Assembly (NCBI RefSeq): GCF_025398335.1
Contig: NZ_JAODOO010000014.1
Span: forward strand, 1 to 64,000
From: Clostridium sp. CX1
GTDB lineage: Bacteria > Bacillota > Clostridia > Clostridiales > Clostridiaceae
Direction: 5' to 3'
Length of the DNA stretch: 64,000 bases
Shown here: positions 1-9,505 of the stretch, piece after piece
Position numbering within the stretch: the first letter of the stretch is position 1
How the letters are laid out: the number at the start of each line of letters is the position of its first letter
Translations under genes and position numbers: made by a program
Notes under the pieces: model-generated
The model's input: the letters and a program-made list of their open reading frames with translations, nothing else
Told to the model about the DNA's origin: nothing
The model's database searches: none

Positions 1-61
1 AGCTTCACAGTGCCGATGGTACTGCTCGGGAGACTGAGTGGAAGAGTAGGTCGCTGCCAGG
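1..61 (+). rRNA. rrf: 5S ribosomal RNA, 3' end (partial)
   Basis: The first ~60 bases match the conserved 3' half of a firmicute 5S rRNA: the block GGTACTGC, then GGGAGACTGAGTGG, then AGAGTAGGTCGCTGCCAGG. The 5' part lies outside the window. A strong intrinsic terminator follows directly, as expected at the end of an rRNA operon. The exact 3' end is approximate. Confidence 0.93.
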
Positions 62-68
62 TTATAGA

Positions 69-112
69 AAAAGGACTAATTCAAAAGAAAATTTTGAATT
101 AGTCCTTTTGTG
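69..112 (+). terminator. Terminator of the rRNA operon
   Basis: An 18-bp perfect inverted repeat (AAAAGGACTAATTCAAAA, arms at 69-86 and 92-109) with a short loop and a U-rich 3' arm follows the 5S gene. Confidence 0.9.
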
Positions 113-297
113 CTATCTAGATGAAGCAACTATTTGTTTAGGTTTTATAAGTAAACACGCCACCTTAAAAAATTTCCAACTAGTGACTATATTTTAAGAA
201 TTTGTTATAATTGTTGGAGATAGATTCCTGTAGAATAATGTAAAATAGTGAAGTTATTATTTCCGTAATTTAATAGACATAAAGTTTGGGGGAGATT

Positions 298-3285
298 ATG
301 GTGGAAAAGGTACTAAATAAAAATGCAGGTATTATTAAAGTAAAAGCAGGGAAGAACCCAAAAAATCTTTATTTACATCAAAATGAGGCTATTAAGGCCT
401 TGAATCAAAGTATAAATAAAAGAGATAACTTTAAAGGTTTATTAGTTATACCTACTGGAGGAGGAAAAACTCTCACAGCGGTACAATGGGTGTTGAAAAA
501 TATAATAGATGAAGGGAAGAAGGTTTTGTGGATAGCCCACAGACATGAGCTTTTAAATCAGGCCCTAGACGCAGTAGTTAATAATTCCTACTCAGATATT
601 ATGAAAAATAGAAAGCAATTTTCCTTTAGAGTATTATCTGGTATGCATGATAGACCTGTAAATATAAAGGAAGAAGACGATTTTATAATTGCCAGTAAGG
701 ATAGTTTAAATCATGGTATCAATTATCTTATAAATAATTGGGTTGGAAAAAACTTAGATAACCTGTTCTTAGTAATAGATGAGGCACACCATTCTACTGC
801 TAAGTCCTATAGAAAAATTATAGATAGATTGTCTGAAGAAAATAAAAACTGGTTTAAGCTTCTTGGCCTTACTGCTACCCCTTTTAGAACCTCCGAAAGT
901 GAAAAGGGATTGCTTAAAACTGTTTTTGAAGACGATATTGTGTATGGTGTGGATTTAAAGACATTGATAAATAGAGAAATACTAGCAGATCCAGTTTTTA
1001 TTGAGTTAAATACTAAAATTGATATGACTAATGATTTAACAGAAAGGGATATAAAAAGTATACAAGCTTTTGACAGCTTGCCAGAAGATATTGCAGAACA
1101 GATTGCTAGAAACAAGGACCGTAACAGTTTAATTGTAAATCACTACCTAGAGAATGAAGATAAATATGGTCAGACCTTAGTCTTTGCAGTTAATGTAGAG
1201 CATGCTATTGAGTTAAATGCACTATTTAATAAATACAAAATACCTTCTGATTTTGTGGTGTCTTCAATAAAGGACATGTACACAGGAGTTACCATATCTA
1301 ATGAAGAAAATGCAGAAAAGCTTCAGAGATTTAGAAATGGGGAGTTAAAGGTATTGGTTAATGTAAATATACTTACGGAAGGTACAGATTTGCCAGGGGT
1401 TCAGACTGCCTTTTTAACAAGACCAACTACTTCTACCATATTAATGACCCAGATGATAGGCAGAGCATTAAGAGGGAAAAAGGCTGGAGGAACGGACAAG
1501 GCATACATCGTCAGCTTTATAGACAGCTGGAAGGACAAGATTTCTTGGGTTAACCCGCAGAGGCTCTATGACGGCATGGGCACTAATGAGCCAAATGAAA
1601 GAGAAAGAAAAGAGCAGGTAGCAAGGCTTATTGCCATAAGTAAAATAGAGGAATTTGCAAGAATTATGGATGAAACGGTAGATACAGCGGATATTGAGAA
1701 CTTAGATTTTGCTGAAAGAGTTCCTGTTGGTGTTTATTCCTTTTCAATTCTCATTCCTTCAAAGGATGGTGAGCCAGACGAAAAGAACTGTGACATATTG
1801 GTTTATGATTGTTTAAAGCAGGCTTATGAAGATTTTATTAATGATCTAGACTATATCTTTGAGGAGAAGAAAGTAGAGGAAAAGGAATTTCTTGATGATT
1901 ATGAATTAGACTACCTTTGCAACTTTGTAAAGAAGGAATACTTTGAAGGCTATGATAAAACCTTAGGATATAGAGATGAGGATATTAAGGATATACTTCG
2001 TTACTATGCTTTAAAGGAAACAAAGCCATCTATGCTTAAGCTTGAAGATAGGGAGAATTTCGATGTTTCTAAAATAGCTAAGTATATGTGGGACGAGGAT
2101 ATGGGAGCTAGAACTCAGCAGAAGTATATAGATGCACTTTGGACGGCGGAGGGTAGCTTCTGGAAATTATTCTTTGGCAGTAATAAAAAGTATTTTGTAA
2201 ACGCTATTAACCTAGAACTTTATAAACTAAACAATGATGATGATGAATTAGAGAGAGAAAGGCCGGAAATAATAGAAGAACAGATTGAACTTTCTAAGTT
2301 AAGCTTGTCAGAGATTAGAAGGATAAATCCTGTTTATTGGAGGAAAATAGTTAACTCTGTTTATAATAGAAGCAGAGACAGTGAAGGCTACTACCACAGT
2401 GCTATAAGTGATTTCAAGAGTAATAAAAAAAGGGATTTTCAAATTGACCATATTAAGCCTATGTCTAAGGGAGGTTTAACAGAGTTAAGCAATTTACAGC
2501 TTTTAACCAGGGCCGAAAACATGATAAAGGGAGACCAATATCCTTTTTATGATGTGCTGGAGGAGACTGCTGTTGATAAAGAAGATACTAAGAAACAATT
2601 TGAAGCCTTTAAAAGCTTGGTGAAAGCAGTAAACCTAAAGCTAGTGGAAGAGGATAACATAGATAAATTCAAAAAGATTTTACTTAAGGCTCCTTTAGAA
2701 AGTGACATAAAGGTAGATTTACAAAAAATTAAATTAGACATAAAGGCAGTTTCTGAAACCTATTCTTCAGAGAGGTTTGAAGACATGGAGGAAATTTTAT
2801 TTTATGGAGAAGAGGAAAGTACAGATGTTTTAGAGGTTAAGGGACAAAAGCACCAGATGTTCTTGGCAGTTGGTCCTTGGGGAACAGAGGGGAGATTTCC
2901 TAATTCACATATAACCTTAGGTACTACCTGCAGTAAGTTTGGGGAATTTTTCTCTCAAATTGAACTTTCTCACTGCTTAGAAGATGAAAAGAGAATATAC
3001 ATAGTAAAAAGTATATCTAAGCTGGCAGGACAGGGAGCTATTTCCCGTTTAAATAATGGACTTAAAAAGGACAAGGACGCTAAACACAGGAGAAGAGAGC
3101 TTCTAGTTGAAAGATTTGAGGGAGAGGTTTTGAGGTTTAATGGTGACGATTGGCTTTCTATCTGCAGCATAGATAAGGAACAATTAGAAGATGAGATGAA
3201 TGGAGAGCTGCTGGTTAAGTTTTTAGATAGATTTCTAACTTATTCCCTGCTTATAGAAGAGATAATAATGGAAAAAGGGAAGTAA
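298..3285 (+). CDS. DEAD/DEAH-box helicase with internal HNH endonuclease domain
   Basis: Large superfamily 2 helicase (995 aa from ATG 298). Walker A PTGGGKT is near residues 52-58, the DEAH box with a following His (DEAHH) near 161, motif III TATPF near 192, and a helicase C domain ends with the motif VI region QMIGRALRG. An HNH-type block follows around residues 717-745: DHIKPMSKGG, then NLQLL, then N..KGD. The layout suggests a DNA-translocating nuclease of the restriction-helicase kind. The reading frame stays open to a TTG at 286, but GGGGGAG at 288-294 is the Shine-Dalgarno sequence, so the start is ATG 298 or GTG 301. The gene stands alone, with an rRNA terminator upstream and a spore-protein gene downstream. 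A defence role is inferred from the architecture. Confidence 0.85.
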   Translation: MVEKVLNKNAGIIKVKAGKNPKNLYLHQNEAIKALNQSINKRDNFKGLLVIPTGGGKTLTAVQWVLKNIIDEGKKVLWIAHRHELLNQALDAVVNNSYSDIMKNRKQFSFRVLSGMHDRPVNIKEEDDFIIASKDSLNHGINYLINNWVGKNLDNLFLVIDEAHHSTAKSYRKIIDRLSEENKNWFKLLGLTATPFRTSESEKGLLKTVFEDDIVYGVDLKTLINREILADPVFIELNTKIDMTNDLTERDIKSIQAFDSLPEDIAEQIARNKDRNSLIVNHYLENEDKYGQTLVFAVNVEHAIELNALFNKYKIPSDFVVSSIKDMYTGVTISNEENAEKLQRFRNGELKVLVNVNILTEGTDLPGVQTAFLTRPTTSTILMTQMIGRALRGKKAGGTDKAYIVSFIDSWKDKISWVNPQRLYDGMGTNEPNERERKEQVARLIAISKIEEFARIMDETVDTADIENLDFAERVPVGVYSFSILIPSKDGEPDEKNCDILVYDCLKQAYEDFINDLDYIFEEKKVEEKEFLDDYELDYLCNFVKKEYFEGYDKTLGYRDEDIKDILRYYALKETKPSMLKLEDRENFDVSKIAKYMWDEDMGARTQQKYIDALWTAEGSFWKLFFGSNKKYFVNAINLELYKLNNDDDELERERPEIIEEQIELSKLSLSEIRRINPVYWRKIVNSVYNRSRDSEGYYHSAISDFKSNKKRDFQIDHIKPMSKGGLTELSNLQLLTRAENMIKGDQYPFYDVLEETAVDKEDTKKQFEAFKSLVKAVNLKLVEEDNIDKFKKILLKAPLESDIKVDLQKIKLDIKAVSETYSSERFEDMEEILFYGEEESTDVLEVKGQKHQMFLAVGPWGTEGRFPNSHITLGTTCSKFGEFFSQIELSHCLEDEKRIYIVKSISKLAGQGAISRLNNGLKKDKDAKHRRRELLVERFEGEVLRFNGDDWLSICSIDKEQLEDEMNGELLVKFLDRFLTYSLLIEEIIMEKGK

Positions 3286-3443
3286 TGACACTTTTAGTAA
3301 AAATAGATGCAAATTAGTTATATTGTTAACTGATATGTGGAATACAATGGATACTTTTCCTCCAATTATTAAGTTTAAGTAATAGTTATTCGCATATAAT
3401 ATTAATGCTTAAATAATTCATATATAAAAAGGAGGAAAACATT

Positions 3444-3641
3444 ATGGCAAATAGAAATAGTAATAGAGTATTAGTACCAGAGGCAAAGGCAGGGTTAAAT
3501 CAATTCAAAATGGAGTCCGCAAGGGAAGTTGGGGTAGATTTAAAAGAAGGCTATAATGGAGACCTAACTGCAAGAGAAGCAGGATCTATTGGAGGACAAA
3601 TGGTTAAGAAGATGGTTGAGGCTTATGAAAGAAATCTTTAA
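3444..3641 (+). CDS. Alpha/beta-type small acid-soluble spore protein
   Basis: A 65-residue protein with the hallmarks of alpha/beta SASPs: a GPR protease region FKMESARE near residues 22-29, and the C-terminal DNA-binding block LTAREAGSIGGQMVKKMV. These proteins coat forespore DNA in A-like form, protect it from UV and chemicals, and are degraded by GPR at germination. The start ATG follows AAGGAGGAAAAC. It is monocistronic, probably transcribed by the forespore sigma factor SigG; I did not identify that promoter with certainty. The gene is the best evidence that the host forms endospores. Confidence 0.96.
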   Translation: MANRNSNRVLVPEAKAGLNQFKMESAREVGVDLKEGYNGDLTAREAGSIGGQMVKKMVEAYERNL

Positions 3642-4029
3642 AATGAAATTAGCCTATTAAAAAGTTTATATAAATAAGGAGCTGTTGTACTAAGAATAAA
3701 TACTACGATATGTTGTATGTAAATTACTTAATGCAGCAGCTCCTTCTTTAGCTGCTTTAACTTAATGTTTACAATATAATTATTAATAAAAGTGTTGAAA
3801 TGGAGAACTTAAAAATGGAGATTTTCAAATAAAGTTCATTATTAAAGAATGAGCAATATTCATTTCTCTTAGCTATTTTTCTGGAATAATAGTAAAGTGA
3901 ATAGATAATAATACAAAACTGGTATAATAAAATATTATATGAAGACTTGCACAGTGTAGCAATAAACTACATCATAAGCATCAAACAACCTATTTACATT
4001 CTTCAACGAATAGAATACAATTAAATAAA
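3642..4029. other. Intergenic region with MITE-like repeat
   Basis: No gene seen. The left part holds a 66-bp inverted-repeat element (listed separately). The rest is AT-rich sequence leading to the TetR gene, probably with its promoter. Confidence 0.5.
3678..3743. repeat. MITE-like element with ~17-bp terminal inverted repeats
   Basis: GGAGCTGTTGTACTAAG at the left end matches the reverse complement of the right end (CTTAATGCAGCAGCTCC) at 14 of 17 positions. A related sequence, GGGGCTGTTGCACTAAG, occurs at 33520. The 66-bp size and lack of coding capacity fit a non-autonomous IS relic. It may also act as the terminator of the spore-protein gene. Confidence 0.55.
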
Positions 4030-4047
4030 AATGAACGGAGGTTCATT
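4030..4047. promoter_or_regulatory. TetR operator overlapping the ribosome binding site
   Basis: Perfect palindrome AATGAAC-GGAG-GTTCATT. The 4-nt spacer GGAG is part of the Shine-Dalgarno sequence for ATG 4049. The same half-sites with the same 4-nt spacing occur at 4687-4704 before the exporter gene. Confidence 0.75.
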
Positions 4048-4048
4048 G

Positions 4049-4642
4049 ATGCAGTATTTAAAAGAAGACGTTAAAGAAAAAATACTTCAATCAGGGTTAA
4101 AGGAATTCAAAGAAAAAGGATACTTAGATGCTTCTGTGAGAAACATTGCACAAAATGCAGGAGTTTCTGTTGGAAGTGTCTATAAATACTTTCAAAACAA
4201 AGAATGTCTATTTAATACAATAGTTGAGCCAGTATATGATAAGCTAATGAATTATGTACTGAATCTCGGGAAGGTAGACACAAGCTACCAAGACCCCATA
4301 TGGGAGTTAACAAATATAAAAAATAAGATAATAGATATATTTAAGGATAACAGCACTGAACTTTTAATTTTAATGGATAAAAGTAAGGGAACTAAGTATC
4401 ATGATATAAAAGAGGATTTAATATTACATGTACACGGTATTTTGAAAGATCAGCTTGTGCAGCAACTAAAAAGTAAGGGAATAATACTTAAGTACAAAGA
4501 TATTACATACATACTTGCTGCTACTTTGGTGGATGGAGTTTGTATGATACTTAGAAACAATGATGATGGGATGAAAATAAGCTATCTTATTCAGCAGCTT
4601 ATAAATATTTACTTTGATGACATTGAAAAAAGAATACTATAA
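4049..4642 (+). CDS. TetR/AcrR family transcriptional regulator
   Basis: A 197-residue regulator with an N-terminal helix-turn-helix of TetR type (ILQSGLKEFKEKGYLDASVR, then IAQNAGVSVGSVYKYFQNKE) and a variable ligand-binding C-terminal half. I chose ATG 4049, not ATG 4031, because GGAGG at 4037-4041 is correctly spaced for it and because 4031 lies inside the operator palindrome. It sits 147 bp upstream of a large MMPL exporter in the same direction, and each gene has one copy of the same operator. It most likely represses itself and the exporter until a substrate of the pump binds. The ligand is unknown. Confidence 0.9.
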   Translation: MQYLKEDVKEKILQSGLKEFKEKGYLDASVRNIAQNAGVSVGSVYKYFQNKECLFNTIVEPVYDKLMNYVLNLGKVDTSYQDPIWELTNIKNKIIDIFKDNSTELLILMDKSKGTKYHDIKEDLILHVHGILKDQLVQQLKSKGIILKYKDITYILAATLVDGVCMILRNNDDGMKISYLIQQLINIYFDDIEKRIL

Positions 4643-4686
4643 CCTAGATTTTCATGCTACCGGCATGAAAATATTTTTGCGCTAAA

Positions 4687-4704
4687 AATGAACAATTGTT
4701 CATT
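4687..4704. promoter_or_regulatory. TetR operator upstream of exporter gene
   Basis: Perfect 18-bp palindrome AATGAACAATTGTTCATT, with the same half-sites and spacing as the site in front of the TetR gene. It lies 85 bp before the exporter start, a position suited to blocking its promoter. Confidence 0.75.
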
Positions 4705-4788
4705 TAGATAAATTTCAGTTTTAGATAGGCATAAGATTTAGAAATATAATTAGTTACAATGTAGCAAGAGTCTAAGGAGGATCAGTAA

Positions 4789-7700
4789 ATGAAAAAAATA
4801 TTAAAGCTCCGCTGGGTGATTTTTATCCTGTGGATTACAGCAACTATTTTACTAACTATGTTCCAGCCGGATGTTAATGCAATACTAAGAATGAGGGGAC
4901 AGGAAACTATAAGCAATGACAGTCCTTCTAGGGTGGCAGATTCCATATTGAAAAAGATGGGCACAGATAAAGGTAAAAGTGACATAATTGTTTTTTATGA
5001 CAAAGATAAGATATCAGATAGTGAGATGAAGGAAATACAAGCTGGGGTTGATGTAATAAGGGCAAACAAAGATAAACTCGGCATAGATGACCTTCTAGAT
5101 CCTTTTGGTAAGCCAGAAGCTAAAAGCTCCTTGGTATCTGAGGATGGTACCACACTTATGGTAACTTTTAAATTAGATAAAAAAGGTAGAGAAGCTTCTG
5201 ACATTAAAAAAGAATTTGAAACAGAGCTTAAGAATATTAAAGTAGAGCACTACCTAACTGGGGAGGATTTTATTAATGATGATTATTTAAAAGCTACTCA
5301 AGCAGGAGTAGAAAAGAGTGCTGCAATCACAGTACTATTTATATTGGGAATATTGATGTTTATGTTCAGATCAATAATTACTCCTTTAATATCTCTAGCG
5401 GCAGTAGGGGTTTCCTACCTTTGTTCAATGGGAATTGCAGCACAGCTTATTGATAAGGCAGGCTTTCCTGTAACAAGTTTAACTCAAATGCTGCTTGTAT
5501 TGATACTATTTGGTATAGGAACTGACTACAACATACTTTTGTTTAATAGGTTTAAAGAAGAACTTTCATACGGACATTCAGTAGATGATGCCATTGTAAA
5601 CACTTATAAAACAGCAGGTAAGACAATAATTTTTAGCATAATTACAGTGTTTATTGCGTTCTTAAGTTTAAGTTTTGCTGAATTTGGAATATACCAATCA
5701 GGTAATGTAGTGGCTATAGGTTCGGCTATACTTCTCTTGGAGATATTAACCTTAACTCCGTTTATAATGAAGGTTTTAGGAAAGAAGCTTTTCTGGCCAT
5801 CAAAAAGTGTGAGTGGACATAAGGATAGTAAGCTTTGGGAAAAGGTAACTTCTGTATCTGTAAAACATCCTGTATTATCTCTGCTGGTAATAATAACTCT
5901 AATAATACCAACATTTTTATTTAGCAATACAAACCTATCCTTTGATACATTAAAAGAGCTAGGAAATGCGTACCCTTCATCTAAAGGTTTTAACATAGCA
6001 GCAGAGCATTTTGGTAAAGGACAGGCATTGCCTACAACGGTAGTAATAGAAAATGACAAAGCTATGGACAACAACGATTCTCTAGCAGCCATTGATCAAA
6101 TAACTGAGAGAGTAAAGAGCCTTAATGGAGTTAAAAAGGTTTTAACCATAACTCAGCCAATAGGTGAACAAATAAATGATTTTTATATAAGTGATCAAAC
6201 AAAAACTGTAGTAGGAGGAATTTCCGCCACGAAAGATGGTGTCAATAAGATTCACGATGGGCTAAACCAAATGAATAATAGTTTATCAGCTCCTGATTTT
6301 TCAAGTGTAAATGATCTGGTTAAAGGAACAGGAGAGCTTCAAAAAAGTTTAGGCAGCATCACTGATGGGCTGCAAAAGATAGATAATGGTATAAGTCAAG
6401 GGGATAGTGGCGCTTACAGCATAAGCGAAGGAATTGGCAAGCTGAGGGATGGGTTAGAGGCTGTAAGCAAAAACACAAATAGTATAGCAGGTGGCTTAAC
6501 TCAGCTTCAAGGAGGATATGCTAAGCTTGGAGAGGGGTATAAAGGTATTGAACAAAGCATATCAGGAATACAACAAGGCTTAACAGGAATGAGCCAGCTG
6601 GTGAATTCACTGGAAGACACCGCTGTAAATCCAGATTTGGCAAACCTAATTGTAAATGATCCAAGATACGATAACCTAAAGAGTAGTGTAAATCAGCTCT
6701 CAAGTGGGATAACGCAGCTTAAGGGAGGACTTCAGCAGTTAAATACAAATTACACTGAGCTTACAAATTCCTTCGCTCAAGCAAATGATGGCCTGAAAAA
6801 GATAGGGGCTGCACAAGCTCAAATGGTTACTGGTCTTGACGAATTGCAGAAGGGAGCTGCATCTTTAGCGGAAGGACTTAAACAGGGAAGTGCAGGGCAA
6901 AAATTAATTATTGAAAATATGTCTAAGGTATCATCTGGTGTTGGCAAGATCAAGGGTGGACAACAGATGTTAAATAGCGGTTTGGAAGAACTATCTGGAG
7001 GTATGGGTAAGCTGAAGGATGGCATAGGCAAGAGCGGAAACGGATTAGGAGATGTTTCTGAAGGCCTTGATAAGACAAATAATTTCCTATCCCAGCTTAA
7101 TAGCAATAAAACCTTTTTTATACCTAAGGAAGCATTAACAAGTAATGACTTTAAAAAGGTTATGGACAACTACATGTCCGGTGATAGAAAGATAACAAAG
7201 ATGATGATCATATTAAAAGATGACCCATATTCAGTATCTGCTGTAAAAACAGTACAGGAGATAAATGATACTGTATCAAGTGGATTAAAGGGAACAGTTA
7301 TTTCTAAAGCTAAATTCGGAACATCTGGACCTAGTTCAACAACAAATGATATGAATAATGTGCTTACCAGGGATTTAAACAGGACAACAGTAATAGTGCT
7401 TGTAGGTATATTTATAGTGCTGCTTGCTGTGATAAGGTCTTTCTGGACTCCTGTATATATAATAGGGTCACTTATGGCAGCATACTATTCGGCTATGGCA
7501 GTAACGAATTTTGCTGTATCTAATATATTAAAGCTTGATGGAATTTCTTCCTTTGTGCCTTTCTTTGCCTTCATAATAATTGTTGCGTTAGGTGTAGATT
7601 ACAGTATATTTATAATGATGAGGTTTAAGGAATATACAGAACTTTCACCTAGGGAGGCGATTGTTCTAGCATCGAAGAATATAGGTGGTGTAGTAATGTC

Positions 7701-7917
7701 AGCAGCAATTATATTAGGAGGAACCTTTGCTACCTTAATGCCGTCAGGGCTATATCTACTGATTGAACTAGCAATAGCGGTTATAACAGGGTTGGTAGTA
7801 CTATGCTTTGTATTACTACCGATATTCCTACCTGCACTGATATCTTTAACTGAACTTATTTCAAATAAGCTTTCTAGAAAGAAAGTTAATCTAGATTTAG
7901 AAACTGAAGTTTCATAA
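4789..7917 (+). CDS. MMPL/RND-family transporter
   Basis: A 1042-residue membrane protein with two MMPL-type halves. Each half has a membrane segment followed by an extracytoplasmic loop and a bundle of about five helices (first half ~175-330, second ~865-1025). The motif GIGTDYNILLFNRFKEE (first half) and its equivalent GVDYSIFIMMRFKEY (second half) are the proton-relay helix 4 of RND/MMPL pumps. The second loop is long and glycine-rich, with repeats like LxxGLxxLxxGxxxLxxG, forming a coiled or helical extension as in YhgE/YdfJ-like exporters. The start follows AAGGAGGATCAG. It is predicted to export a lipid or drug under control of the TetR gene upstream. Confidence 0.9.
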   Translation: MKKILKLRWVIFILWITATILLTMFQPDVNAILRMRGQETISNDSPSRVADSILKKMGTDKGKSDIIVFYDKDKISDSEMKEIQAGVDVIRANKDKLGIDDLLDPFGKPEAKSSLVSEDGTTLMVTFKLDKKGREASDIKKEFETELKNIKVEHYLTGEDFINDDYLKATQAGVEKSAAITVLFILGILMFMFRSIITPLISLAAVGVSYLCSMGIAAQLIDKAGFPVTSLTQMLLVLILFGIGTDYNILLFNRFKEELSYGHSVDDAIVNTYKTAGKTIIFSIITVFIAFLSLSFAEFGIYQSGNVVAIGSAILLLEILTLTPFIMKVLGKKLFWPSKSVSGHKDSKLWEKVTSVSVKHPVLSLLVIITLIIPTFLFSNTNLSFDTLKELGNAYPSSKGFNIAAEHFGKGQALPTTVVIENDKAMDNNDSLAAIDQITERVKSLNGVKKVLTITQPIGEQINDFYISDQTKTVVGGISATKDGVNKIHDGLNQMNNSLSAPDFSSVNDLVKGTGELQKSLGSITDGLQKIDNGISQGDSGAYSISEGIGKLRDGLEAVSKNTNSIAGGLTQLQGGYAKLGEGYKGIEQSISGIQQGLTGMSQLVNSLEDTAVNPDLANLIVNDPRYDNLKSSVNQLSSGITQLKGGLQQLNTNYTELTNSFAQANDGLKKIGAAQAQMVTGLDELQKGAASLAEGLKQGSAGQKLIIENMSKVSSGVGKIKGGQQMLNSGLEELSGGMGKLKDGIGKSGNGLGDVSEGLDKTNNFLSQLNSNKTFFIPKEALTSNDFKKVMDNYMSGDRKITKMMIILKDDPYSVSAVKTVQEINDTVSSGLKGTVISKAKFGTSGPSSTTNDMNNVLTRDLNRTTVIVLVGIFIVLLAVIRSFWTPVYIIGSLMAAYYSAMAVTNFAVSNILKLDGISSFVPFFAFIIIVALGVDYSIFIMMRFKEYTELSPREAIVLASKNIGGVVMSAAIILGGTFATLMPSGLYLLIELAIAVITGLVVLCFVLLPIFLPALISLTELISNKLSRKKVNLDLETEVS

Positions 7918-8023
7918 AGTTGTCGATATCTTCTCTAAGCTAAAGTTAGGAAGCTGGAAGAGTATATATTTCTGTGAATTTGATGAATCAAGAAATAGGA
8001 AGTTCTATGTAAAAATAATTTAA

Positions 8024-8100
8024 AAGCCAATGCTTAGCAACTAAGCATTGGCTTAAAATTTCTAAAAATAATCTCAAAAATACCGGTACTATAACTTTGA
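8024..8100 (+). repeat. IS-end-like hairpin repeat (short copy) / terminator
   Basis: Hairpin AAGCCAATGCTTAG-caa-CTAAGCATTGGCTT (8024-8054), followed by sequence ending in ATACCGGTACTATAACTTTGACA. The same hairpin plus CGGTACTTTGATTTTGACA tail recurs near 11763, 25618, 30028 and 34485. It can terminate the exporter transcript, but the conserved tail marks it as a dispersed, IS-derived repeat. Confidence 0.6.
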
Positions 8101-8126
8101 CAACTTTATCATAGTATTACGTAATT

Positions 8127-8981
8127 TTACTTCCTTACAGGAATCCAAAGTTCACATCTATAATCAGGGGAGGACATATCTCCTATAGGAAATACATCAA
8201 TATCCGGTGCACAATCATGCTGATATCCAGTAGAAGGCATCCACTCTGAATATATTCTTCTAAGAAGCTCATGTAAAGATTCAGGAACTGGACCTACTGA
8301 TTCAAATACAGCCCAGGTTGCAGCAGGGATGGTTGCGGAAATATATCCTTTCGGAAGGGGATCCTTTATTTCCTCAACTGCTATCATATAATTAAATTCA
8401 TCTGTAAATTTATCAAAGTCCTTAGATACACCTAGAACACCAAGCTTGCCTGCCTTTGATGTAAGCCAATCATAGGAACCATCAGCCATACAATCGTACC
8501 AAAACTTAGGCACTTGTTTAAAGTTCTCTTCTCCGGACATTGTCATTCTTTTCTGCTTACCTACTACTTTAAAACTTCCTTTTTCAACAATCTTATAATT
8601 CATATCTTTATCTCCTTTTATTGAAATATGAAAGGACAGCTTAGGATATGCCTTGAGACTTGCTCCCTGCTCTCGAGCTGCAGTAGGGCTTATTCCATGC
8701 AGTTTTTTAAAAGCCTTTGTAAAGGACTCTGGTGTTTCATAGCCATACTTATAGGCTACATTAATTATTTTTTCACCGGACAAAATATCCTGTGTAGCCA
8801 GTGTAAGTCTTCGTCTCCTTATATATTCTGCTACTGTAACACCGGTTATCATATGATACATACGCTGAAAGTGAAAAGGAGACGATAAGGCAATTTTTGA
8901 TACCTTTTCAATATCAAATTTTTCATTAATGTTATCCTCTATATATTCAACTGCATTGTTCATTGCTTTAAGCCAATCCAT
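8127..8981 (-). CDS. AraC-family regulator with GyrI-like effector domain
   Basis: A 284-residue protein. Residues ~8-105 form an AraC/XylS DNA-binding domain with two helix-turn-helices (IEKVSKIALSSPFHFQRMY and IINVAYKYGYETPESFTKAF, then the ISPT.AR end). Residues ~125-284 form a GyrI-like/SOUL-type effector-binding domain (YKIVEKGSFKVVGK... to ...YRCELWIPVRK). This order is typical of Rob/SoxS-like multidrug regulators in Firmicutes. It stands alone on the minus strand. Its targets cannot be read from the sequence. Confidence 0.9.
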   Translation of the reverse strand: MDWLKAMNNAVEYIEDNINEKFDIEKVSKIALSSPFHFQRMYHMITGVTVAEYIRRRRLTLATQDILSGEKIINVAYKYGYETPESFTKAFKKLHGISPTAAREQGASLKAYPKLSFHISIKGDKDMNYKIVEKGSFKVVGKQKRMTMSGEENFKQVPKFWYDCMADGSYDWLTSKAGKLGVLGVSKDFDKFTDEFNYMIAVEEIKDPLPKGYISATIPAATWAVFESVGPVPESLHELLRRIYSEWMPSTGYQHDCAPDIDVFPIGDMSSPDYRCELWIPVRK

Positions 8982-9505
8982 AAAGCCACTCCTCTCTACA
9001 TCTATAATAAATCTTTTACAGTTAGTTAGCCTGTCTTTAAATGCTATCTGATGACAGCTTTAAATAAGTATTGATGTTTACTAGTTCTATTATTTTAATA
9101 ATATTTTACCATATAGAAGCAAGGATAGAAGTTTTTACTACGATTATAATAAAAAATATACGAAAAAAGGACAATGTTTTACTATAAAAATCCTGTCCCT
9201 TTTTGATTTTTTGGTGATTTTTAAAACAAATAATAACATAGGTATTATGGAATAGAATTGTAAACTAATTATAAAAAATAACAATGAACTTGTCTTAATA
9301 TGGAGAAAAGTAATTTACTAAAAATCTCAACAAATTTGGCAAAAAAGGAGTATGTATTATGTGAAAAGAATTAAAAACATATATTCTTTGATGTAGTTTT
9401 TACCAAAGGCATAGAGAAGAGGAAAACGTTTATCGCCTTTAGTCATTAGTAAAGTGATTAGTTTATCTTTGCACAGTTTAGCACTTTCAGAATATCAAAA
9501 TTAAA
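8982..9505. other. Intergenic region, 524 bp
   Basis: No convincing gene on either strand. Around 9165-9210 there is a weak hairpin (AAAAAGGACA ... TGTCCCTTTTT) with a T-rich tail that could end transcripts. An AAAAAGGAG before a very short ATG-TGA frame near 9359 leads nowhere. Confidence 0.4.

Noticed and set aside
5604-6092. Minus-strand ORF of 162 codons
   Set aside because: It lies fully inside the MMPL transporter and has no ribosome binding site or recognisable domain; it is an antisense shadow.
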